Made by a program: the position numbers and the translations under genes | Shown: one piece after another, positions 1-5,471 of the stretch | How positions within the stretch are numbered: position 1 is the first letter of the stretch | How the letters are laid out: the number at the start of each line of letters is the position of its first letter | Notes under the pieces: generated by a model | What the model saw: the letters and a program-made list of their open reading frames with translations, nothing else | Databases searched by the model: none | Told to the model about the DNA's origin: nothing | NCBI GenBank assembly: GCA_011390535.1 | Contig: JAABSF010000141.1 | Coordinates: 1 to 6,847 of the forward strand | Origin: Deltaproteobacteria bacterium | GTDB taxonomy: Bacteria; Myxococcota_A; Polyangia; HGW-17; SLPX01 | Reading direction: 5' to 3' | Length of the DNA: 6,847 nt

Positions 1-49
1 CATGGAAAATCAGCCGATTCATGAAAGAGCCAAGAATAAAATTCAAAAC

Positions 50-77
50 GTCGGGGGGCCCCCGACATGAGTTTTTG
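50..77 (+). terminator. Probable intrinsic terminator of an upstream gene
   Basis: A GC-rich inverted repeat, GTCGGG(GGGCC)CCCGAC, occupies 50-66, and five T follow at 72-76 after a short ATGAG spacer. This has the shape of a Rho-independent terminator, although the T-run starts 5 bases after the stem, further than ideal. One + frame entering from the left edge stops at TGA 22-24, 25 bases before the hairpin, which would suit the end of an upstream gene. Another frame stops at 68-70. The hairpin lies inside the longest version of the following reading frame, so it argues for a later start of that gene. It could instead be a chance palindrome in coding sequence. Confidence 0.4.
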
Positions 78-104
78 TTATCGGTTTCTTCTCCCAAAAC
101 AAAG

Positions 105-1535
105 ATGGGCTTAAAATCTTTGCGCCTAAGTCCTCGCAAGCTCGAATACCTGGACTACATCCTGCACTTTTTCGGTGCGTTGGTCTTTCTTTTGGGGCTT
201 GTTTATTTTTTAAAAAAGCTGCAATCGACGTCCTTTCCAGTTCAAAACGAGATGGGTCGTATTGCTCTGATTTTTTTGGCTGTTTTTTCGGTCTACGCGG
301 CGGTAATTGTCCAACCATTCTGGCCGATTACACGCTCGCTATCCGGTGACTCTCCTCATTATTTGATAGTGGGCCATTATCTGACCGAATACAAAACCTT
401 TGCTATTGAATCTCTCGAAAAGGTATATGATTACTCGGTATACAGAGATTTTATAGGTTTCAAAATCCCCGATCCAGAAGTACATGTGGGTATCAACCAG
501 GGAAACATATATCCTAAACACCAATTCGGCTATTCTTTACTACTCGCGGTACCTTTCCTTTTGGGTTTCCAAAATATCATTTTGCAACGCCTACTGTCCG
601 CTTTGTGCGTTACGATCGGGGTTGTATACTTGTATCGAATCTTGAAAAAGACGCCTAATGCTCCAAATGCCATGCTACTTACTTTTCTTGTGGCTCTATC
701 CCCGCCGGTTTTTTTCTACTCTTTTGCCATCTTCACCGAACCGATCGCGTTCATGGTGAGCTCAGTATGTTTCTATCACCTCGTCATCGACAAAAAGAGC
801 ACGGTAGGACAAATAGTAAGCGCGAGCCTGCTCGGTCTGTTGTTGTTCATCAAGATCAAATACATCGCCATTGGATTGCCTATGGTTGCGGCTTCGGTTT
901 GGTTGCCGGGAAAACGCAGAAATAAAATACTCATTTGCGCTATTTTTGTGATTCTGTTCGTTTTATTTGAAATTCACACATACTCGGTTACCCGTTCACT
1001 GTATCCGTTCTCGTGGTATCCATCCACACGAGGTCCGGCGCGATCCTTATTGGGCCGAGTACAAAATATGTTCATTTTGGGATTCGGTTTTCTGGCCGAC
1101 CAACGTTACGGTATTTTCTTTGTGGCGCCGTTTACGATTCTGCTGGCTCTACACCTAAAAAAATACATCGAAGCCCTAAAGACACAGCGTACCGTGCTCG
1201 CTGCATTGATAATCGCAGCGCTCTATCTTGGGTTAAACTCCTACGCCGGCACCTACGGAGGCACATCTCCTGCCATGAGACCACAAGTATCGGTTTGGCC
1301 AATGATCGCGTTTTTTATTTTCTCCGTCGAGCTTGACTGTAAAAAATACGCCACCCGCTTTGTGTTTGGTCTTTCAGTTCTGTTTACGTTGTTGATGTTT
1401 GCAACCGGGTATTACATGATTGATTATACTGAGAATTACTCGAAGTTTTATGAAGCGATTACCCCCTACCGTGTTCGGTTGCATAAGAATCTTCCAAACT
1501 TCACGATACTTAAAGGACGAATAAAAACTCGCTGA
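105..1535 (+). CDS. GT-C superfamily membrane glycosyltransferase, GT39/PMT-like
   Basis: Predicted integral membrane glycosyltransferase that would move a sugar from a polyprenyl-phosphate donor to an acceptor on the outer side of the cytoplasmic membrane. Numbering is from the ATG at 21, giving 504 residues; the ATG at 105 gives 476. About ten or eleven hydrophobic segments are visible, near 47-64, 80-99, 170-208, 216-255, 262-296, 302-319, 363-378, 392-405, 425-437 and 447-467. The first long loop carries GDSPHYL (109-115), matching the acidic residue and E/D-x-x-Y pattern of the GT39/ArnT catalytic loop; Asp110 is the likely catalytic residue. Further family-like motifs are GYSLLLAVPFLLG (170-182), FTEPIAF (238-244), DQRYGIFFVAPF (360-371) and MRPQVSVWP (419-427). 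The length is normal for the family. The start is uncertain. The frame is open to the left edge, neither ATG has a clear Shine-Dalgarno sequence, and I prefer 105 because of the terminator-like hairpin at 50-77 and because residues 1-28 look noncoding. The family is fairly sure; donor and acceptor are unknown. Confidence 0.88.
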   Translation: MGLKSLRLSPRKLEYLDYILHFFGALVFLLGLVYFLKKLQSTSFPVQNEMGRIALIFLAVFSVYAAVIVQPFWPITRSLSGDSPHYLIVGHYLTEYKTFAIESLEKVYDYSVYRDFIGFKIPDPEVHVGINQGNIYPKHQFGYSLLLAVPFLLGFQNIILQRLLSALCVTIGVVYLYRILKKTPNAPNAMLLTFLVALSPPVFFYSFAIFTEPIAFMVSSVCFYHLVIDKKSTVGQIVSASLLGLLLFIKIKYIAIGLPMVAASVWLPGKRRNKILICAIFVILFVLFEIHTYSVTRSLYPFSWYPSTRGPARSLLGRVQNMFILGFGFLADQRYGIFFVAPFTILLALHLKKYIEALKTQRTVLAALIIAALYLGLNSYAGTYGGTSPAMRPQVSVWPMIAFFIFSVELDCKKYATRFVFGLSVLFTLLMFATGYYMIDYTENYSKFYEAITPYRVRLHKNLPNFTILKGRIKTR

Positions 1536-1546
1536 CCACATGGAAC

Positions 1547-4500
1547 TTATTCAGCGTGATGCCAACGCAAGGGATGAAAAACAGCGCCGTACTCTCCTTC
1601 GAGTTTCCGATGAATGTTTACAAACAAACGTACGCCTGGATTGCGGACTTTGATTTTGGCCAAGTCGACGTCTATGTCCGTACAGCCGCCGGTATGCTTG
1701 ATTCCGCGGATGTAGGTGCTGCCTATGCGGACAATCCGATTTTCTGTAGCCAACGTATAGACATGGATACGTTGGTCGCCGTTTGTCCCGTACTCAACGA
1801 TTTCAACGCCAATGAGTAATTTCGGTTCTTCTAGATTTTGTGTCATCTGCTGTGAGCATACCCGGAAAACAAGGTGCTGCGCCGATCCGACCACATCTTG
1901 AGATAAGGCCAGACGCTTCCATGACGCTCCGGTGCCTTGTTTCCGTTTTACCATCAAGGAAACAAGTGTATCAGGTGTATTCTTTTCGGAATCTGGTGCG
2001 TTGCCTTTATCCAAATGGTGTTCTTTGGATCGTATACGAGCTATCTGCCACCCGGTCTTTTCTCGCGGTCGCTCCAATTTCCATCCAAGCGGGGCGGATG
2101 CTCCCTTCTTCCAAAAGTTGAATCGTGGGTTGTTGATTGGAGAGTCTGCTCCCAGGCGGTAATCATTTTTTTTGATCACAGATGAGGCATACGTATTTGA
2201 GTAGCAGGCGGTTACGGATCCTTTCAAAGAAGCGTGTCGGGAAAGAAACAGGCGCATTTGAAAGGGAACCGGCTGGTGGTATCCGAAATGTTTCCATAAA
2301 TCAGAGACACTCACCGAAAAACGTTGCCAGCCCACGCGGTTGTATGGCAAATGAACGAACAACATCTTGCGTTGCACCGAAACCAATGGTATTGGGGTTT
2401 TACGCGAAGGGGCAACCACGGCTACTCGTCCCCCAGGAAACTCGAGTTCCAATCCCATTAGTTGCAACGGTCTGTACAATCCAACCGGATCCTGTTTTGC
2501 GTAATAAAAAAAGCTGACACTTTGCACACGTGCCGGCATTTTTTGTCCGATCCAAACACGCTGCCAAGAAGTTGTTCCGTCCTGTCTAAGGGCAAGACAA
2601 ACTGCCTTACGTTCCATGATCTCCTTTTGATGCACCATGCTGTCGGGATCATGCAACGAACGTTTCCAACTCAATGGCGCACGGCGGCCCTTTTCCCAGA
2701 CCGCCAAATCTGCATTATGAATCAACGCGGTACGATTGATAGGGCCAAAGGGAGCCGAAAGGAAAAAACGTCCATTGGGTGGTCCGTATATCCTGAACCG
2801 AAACTGCTGATCAATCCGCGGAGCCTCAAGAGGGCTTTTAGCAAAAACACGATATTGCTTTGTCTCACCCGGGTTGATTCTTTCATAATGGGACTCTCTT
2901 TTTCGCTCTTTATCAGTTTGCCAAAAATATAGATTATTGCCTGTCGTATGCATTGCAAACCTGGGTACAAACGACTGCTTCGTATTGTTGGTCACTCTAA
3001 CATCTGCTCTATTCACGACGCCCAGTTTCTGCACATCGACCGCGCGTACAACGCGCGTTTGAACGTTTCCGGGATAAAACAGTGCCGCCACAGCCACTGT
3101 AGAAAAAGCAACCAAAGGTAAAGCAATCATCCAGGCCAAACCAGCGTGACGGCGCATTACCGCTACAAAGCCAACCAACCCACTGGAATTGATTTTCTCG
3201 GTGATCCCAGGGGAGGTGCCGGCGGTTCCATCCGGGTCTATTTCCGACTCCTCGACGACGCAGTTCTCCAGTACACTATCGTCCTTGGTTCCTCTCTCTT
3301 CTCCTCCATTTCCTTCTCTGAAGTTGGTTCCATCGCCGCCAGAGCGAAACGTTTCATCTAATTCGTAAGCCACTGCCAACGCGACAAGCGGCGCCCAATA
3401 GATGAAGTAACTTGTAAGCGAGCGTGGTGCCATCCAAAGAATCATGCCGGGCATGACCCACATAGCAGCTTTAATATTTTCGTAGAACAGATAATAGGCG
3501 CAAAGCAACGCCACCAACGTCGCCAACGCCAATAAAGTATAGATCAGTCGCGGTGCCCCGACCCCGCCACCTGTGGTCAAATTGACAAGTCCGGCACCAT
3601 ACATAATGAGGGGTTTGCCCAAAGGAGTGAATATGCTTGTAAACCATCCCTTCGGCGAGCCTATGATAAACGGCAAATTTATCACTAGAAAAAGACCGGC
3701 CGCAGGTAAAAAATAGCGCCCCAGTTGTTTGACCACCGCTCGGGGCCCGGTGGAAAACTGCTCATTAATGATCGCTACGGCCATGAAGGGAGCTAAAAAC
3801 CAGGGTTGTTGCTTCACGCAACAAGCGGCAGCCCAAAACAATGCCGCCCATAACTTGTTTTTTCGCCAAAAACAAACGGTCAATATCAAAAAGGGCAGAA
3901 ACATCACATCTGTGACTCCACCGGTGGAAAAATGAATGAACTCCAGGTCGAGAAACATCACCAGGGGGACAATCGGACGCAACCAGTCGGGACTGAAAAA
4001 AAACAGCAACAACAAGGCGACCAAATGAGCGAGTAAGTGCACCCAATTCACATTATCCACCCCAAGAGCAATAAACGGCGTATAGAGCAGAAAGGAGAGG
4101 GCTGGATAGGATAATTTATCTATTTTCTTACCCTCTACATCAACCGTATGCAGTTTTTGTTCCATATTGAACCGTTCAAAGGAACCCTGCATGGATTGCG
4201 AGTAAGGGTTTTTCCCGTTGATGCACAACTCGGCTGAATAATGGTTAAAGGCGACGGCGTCGGTGCCATAACCGGGATTCAAATAGCGTATATTATTGTA
4301 TCCCAATCCAACCGCTGAAACGAGATAGATAAACAACAAGAAATAATGGGCCAATCTGCGATAACGTTCCGTGTAGCCGGCAGCACCCACCAAGCTTAGA
4401 AACCCGAGAATATAGGAGGCCATACTGAACGTCATCATCTCAGTGTGGATGAATACAGCTCCTTCGTTCCACATGCGGGCGCCATTGGCCAGACCAAGAA

Positions 4501-4591
4501 CACCGCCCAGCACCAACGCAATTCTCGTGATGGGATTTGCAATAGATACAACAGGCCGCGTTTGACTTGTAGGTTGCTGTTGTTTCTGCAT
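1547..4591 (-). CDS. GT-C (GT87/DUF2029-like) membrane protein with extracytoplasmic beta domains
   Basis: A 1014-residue protein in two halves. Residues 1-410 are a polytopic membrane domain with helices near 23-40, 54-75, 82-99, 166-200, 204-242, 246-276, 293-311, 350-370, 374-387 and 393-408. The loop after the third helix contains YGTDAVAFNHYSA and GKNPYS (108-132), then LSYPALSFLLYTPF (160-173). Together with CCVKQQPWFLAPF (257-269) these recall polyprenol-dependent GT87 mannosyltransferases, with Asp111 as candidate catalytic residue. Residues 411-480 are a hydrophilic, Gly/Glu/Asp-rich linker. A last helix (about 483-505) leads to a beta-rich region: an Ig-like stretch (about 507-617, with VTNN and a PGE turn), then two related domains (618-800 and 815-1014). 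The usual GT87 length is about 400-450 residues, so the C-terminal half is a large addition. The start is the first ATG of the frame and has no obvious Shine-Dalgarno sequence. The gene converges on the upstream glycosyltransferase. I infer glycan transfer at the outer membrane face, with the C-terminal domains binding acceptor or product. Substrate is unknown. Confidence 0.87.
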   Translation of the reverse strand: MQKQQQPTSQTRPVVSIANPITRIALVLGGVLGLANGARMWNEGAVFIHTEMMTFSMASYILGFLSLVGAAGYTERYRRLAHYFLLFIYLVSAVGLGYNNIRYLNPGYGTDAVAFNHYSAELCINGKNPYSQSMQGSFERFNMEQKLHTVDVEGKKIDKLSYPALSFLLYTPFIALGVDNVNWVHLLAHLVALLLLFFFSPDWLRPIVPLVMFLDLEFIHFSTGGVTDVMFLPFLILTVCFWRKNKLWAALFWAAACCVKQQPWFLAPFMAVAIINEQFSTGPRAVVKQLGRYFLPAAGLFLVINLPFIIGSPKGWFTSIFTPLGKPLIMYGAGLVNLTTGGGVGAPRLIYTLLALATLVALLCAYYLFYENIKAAMWVMPGMILWMAPRSLTSYFIYWAPLVALAVAYELDETFRSGGDGTNFREGNGGEERGTKDDSVLENCVVEESEIDPDGTAGTSPGITEKINSSGLVGFVAVMRRHAGLAWMIALPLVAFSTVAVAALFYPGNVQTRVVRAVDVQKLGVVNRADVRVTNNTKQSFVPRFAMHTTGNNLYFWQTDKERKRESHYERINPGETKQYRVFAKSPLEAPRIDQQFRFRIYGPPNGRFFLSAPFGPINRTALIHNADLAVWEKGRRAPLSWKRSLHDPDSMVHQKEIMERKAVCLALRQDGTTSWQRVWIGQKMPARVQSVSFFYYAKQDPVGLYRPLQLMGLELEFPGGRVAVVAPSRKTPIPLVSVQRKMLFVHLPYNRVGWQRFSVSVSDLWKHFGYHQPVPFQMRLFLSRHASLKGSVTACYSNTYASSVIKKNDYRLGADSPINNPRFNFWKKGASAPLGWKLERPREKTGWQIARIRSKEHHLDKGNAPDSEKNTPDTLVSLMVKRKQGTGASWKRLALSQDVVGSAQHLVFRVCSQQMTQNLEEPKLLIGVEIVEYGTNGDQRIHVYTLATENRIVRIGSTYIRGIKHTGGCTDIDVDLAKIKVRNPGVRLFVNIHRKLEGEYGAVFHPLRWHHAE
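1550..2740 (-). repeat. Tandem duplicated jelly-roll-like domain inside the 1014-residue protein
   Basis: Two copies of one domain lie side by side at residues 618-800 (bases 2192-2740) and 815-1014 (bases 1550-2149). Both begin with the pattern N-x5-W-x-K-G-x2-A-P-L-x-W-K (626-643 and 821-838), nine identities in 18 positions. Both continue with S-W-x-R (675-678 and 890-893). Exactly 38 residues after that Ser, each has a hydrophobic-Gly-hydrophobic-Glu strand (LMGLE 711-715, LIGVE 926-930). Both end with a DL-x-K segment and an RLF strand (780-782, 988-990). The opening pattern is typical of N-terminal strands of CBM-like beta-sandwiches. The second copy has a longer insertion between its W-K and S-W motifs, rich in charged residues. 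Carbohydrate binding is an inference from fold resemblance, not from identified binding residues. Confidence 0.75.
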
Positions 4592-4594
4592 TGG

Positions 4595-4628
4595 ATTTTA
4601 GATTAATGAACATCTCGATCGGGGTCAA
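4595..4628 (-). promoter_or_regulatory. Weak candidate promoter for the 1014-residue protein gene
   Basis: On the minus strand, TTGACC (4628-4623) stands 17 bases before TAATCT (4605-4600), which matches only three positions of the -10 consensus. A better -10 match, TAAAAT (4600-4595), overlaps it, lacks a partner -35 at the right distance, and would start transcription almost at the ATG at 4591, giving a leaderless message. Either reading is weak; the missing Shine-Dalgarno sequence before 4591 fits a leaderless or atypical start. Confidence 0.2.
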
Positions 4629-4843
4629 GAAGAGAATTGCAGCAAAAGCAGTACGAAAACTATTGCAGCTCAACACAGGAACACTATCCGGACTTTAATG
4701 TGAAACATTTCCACGAAGAGGTGACATAAAGAACGGGATCAAGATATCTTATACATGGACGAGGAAGGAGCACCAGGAAGCAGAAATTGTCGACAAAGCA
4801 ACAGGAAGGATGCGCTTGTCAAGCACTATTAACCTTGCAATTG

Positions 4844-4875
4844 ATTCGAGGGTCATAGATTTTCTCGAATTTTTT
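4844..4875 (+). terminator. Terminator-like stem-loop with T-run
   Basis: ATTCGAG (4844-4850) pairs with CTCGAAT (4864-4870) across a 13-base loop, and TTTTT follows at once (4871-4875). The stem is 7 bp and partly AT, so it is moderate in strength, but the T-run is directly adjacent. No + strand gene is established upstream. It might end a short transcript starting near 4740-4755, or be a leftover. The reverse strand lacks a T-run in the right place. Confidence 0.35.
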
Positions 4876-4955
4876 GACTTTAAACCCTTTTTTAGTCGTA
4901 TTAAAGTTGCTGCTTGACCTTTCATTGCTTCTTTAATCTCCTCGGGTGATTAATT

Positions 4956-4983
4956 ACGGCTGTCTTAAGACAGCCGTTTGATT
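4956..4983 (+). terminator. Perfect 9-bp hairpin, probable terminator
   Basis: ACGGCTGTC (4956-4964) and GACAGCCGT (4969-4977) form a perfect 9-bp stem around a TTAA tetraloop, followed by TTTGATTT. This is the strongest hairpin in the intergenic region. The T-rich tail favours + strand termination, though it is interrupted by GA. The minus-strand side is followed by AATTAATC, a poor tail. As the palindrome is symmetric it could also be a protein-binding operator. Confidence 0.45.
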
Positions 4984-5087
4984 TGGCCTCGTGTGTGCAA
5001 ACCCCTGCACCGACTTTTATTTTGGCTCTATCGTAAATCATTATCTGTGTCGATATTTGTTCTTAAATCCTGTCATCCAGCCCAATT

Positions 5088-5109
5088 CAGTCAGTCGATA
5101 AGCTGACTG
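5088..5109. repeat. Inverted repeat CAGTCAG / CTGACTG
   Basis: CAGTCAG (5088-5094) and CTGACTG (5103-5109) are perfect inverted 7-mers separated by TCGATAAG, and G-T pairs could extend the stem by two. No T-run follows, so it is not a terminator. It lies about 150 bases before the promoter at 5260. It could be an operator or part of a structured RNA; nothing decides between these. Confidence 0.4.
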
Positions 5110-5259
5110 GGAGAAACAAGCTTCATTCCAAAGAAATGAATACCGGCTACGGGTGCCCCTGTTCTCTTATACACAGTTCCTTTGCGTCACCCCATCACTG
5201 AAGTGCGAAAAAGTTGTCCCATTTTCTGAGTGAGGTTTCTGTCCTTTGTTGTTAAACCT

Positions 5260-5286
5260 TTGACAATTTAATTGCATTGATATACT
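5260..5286 (+). promoter_or_regulatory. Sigma70-type promoter for the trefoil protein gene
   Basis: TTGACA at 5260-5265 is a perfect -35 hexamer, and TATACT at 5281-5286 matches five of six -10 positions. The spacer is 15 bases, shorter than the usual 17, which would lower activity or require an activator. The surroundings are AT-rich. Transcription would begin near 5293, leaving an untranslated leader of about 180 bases before the trefoil gene, or only about 20 before the small frame at 5315. Confidence 0.5.
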
Positions 5287-5314
5287 TCATCTGTTCGTGA
5301 CGGAGTGTCCATTG

Positions 5315-5401
5315 ATGGATCGAAGTCCTAATCCCCAGGTTGTTTCAAGGCGGGCCCTATGTGGAAAAACGTGCCGTCAGAGTCAGAGAGAAACAACATA
5401 A
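5315..5401 (+). CDS. Possible 28-residue leader ORF (hypothetical)
   Basis: A short frame of 28 codons starts at ATG 5315 and ends at TAA 5399-5401. A GGAG Shine-Dalgarno sequence lies at 5302-5305, nine bases before the ATG, and the promoter at 5260-5286 would start transcription just upstream, so the expression signals are better than for many real genes. The peptide is basic and polar with two cysteines (positions 17 and 20), no membrane segment, and no family I know. It lies 70 bases before the trefoil gene in a different frame and could be a regulatory upstream ORF. It may equally be chance. Confidence 0.25.
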   Translation: MDRSPNPQVVSRRALCGKTCRQSQRETT

Positions 5402-5458
5402 CTTGTCGTGGACCAAGAATGGCACCGGGAAGAGAGGGGTTGTCATATCTGGCACGAA

Positions 5459-5463
5459 AAGGA
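5459..5463 (+). promoter_or_regulatory. Ribosome binding site deciding the trefoil gene start
   Basis: AAGGA at 5459-5463 lies eight bases before ATG 5472, an ideal distance. The in-frame ATG at 5463 overlaps this site and so is not usable with it, which is why 5472 is taken as the start. Confidence 0.6.
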
Positions 5464-5471
5464 TGTGCAAG

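Larger units (their letters stand above)
4592..5259. other. Intergenic region with several stem-loops and no convincing gene
   Basis: This stretch separates the divergently oriented second and third genes. No reading frame in it looks like a conserved protein; the longest ATG-started frame I noticed on the + strand is 25 codons (4755-4832), without a clear ribosome binding site. Structure is plentiful: a perfect 10-base palindrome AAGATATCTT (4741-4750), terminator-like hairpins at 4844-4875 and 4956-4983, a small GTGCA/TGCAC hairpin at 4995-5010 followed by CGACTTTTATTTT, a 7-bp stem at 5088-5109, and TTCATT/AATGAA at 5122-5140. I recognise no tRNA, riboswitch or known RNA family. Confidence 0.5.

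Noticed and set aside
206..221. T6A6 tract with an A-AAA-AAG slippery heptamer in the reading frame of the first gene
   Set aside because: A -1 shift would reach a stop after about 40 codons and no stimulating hairpin or upstream Shine-Dalgarno sequence is evident, so it is probably only an AT tract encoding F-L-K-K.
1840..2932. Several + strand frames of 76-156 codons opposite the 1014-residue gene
   Set aside because: They are antisense shadows of a gene with clear domain structure and internal repeats; their translations have no coherent hydrophobic or domain pattern.
4440..4676. 78-codon minus-strand frame overlapping the start of the 1014-residue protein gene
   Set aside because: It mostly overlaps the N-terminal coding region in another frame and has no recognisable features.
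4755..4832. 25-codon frame followed by a terminator-like hairpin
   Set aside because: No clear ribosome binding site or promoter, and the composition is unremarkable. Kept only as part of the possible small RNA region.
5361..5471. Upstream starts for the trefoil gene at GTG 5361 or ATG 5463 (frame open from 5316)
   Set aside because: Neither has a Shine-Dalgarno sequence at a suitable distance, and the extra sequence is polar and basic without family character. ATG 5472 has AAGGA eight bases upstream.
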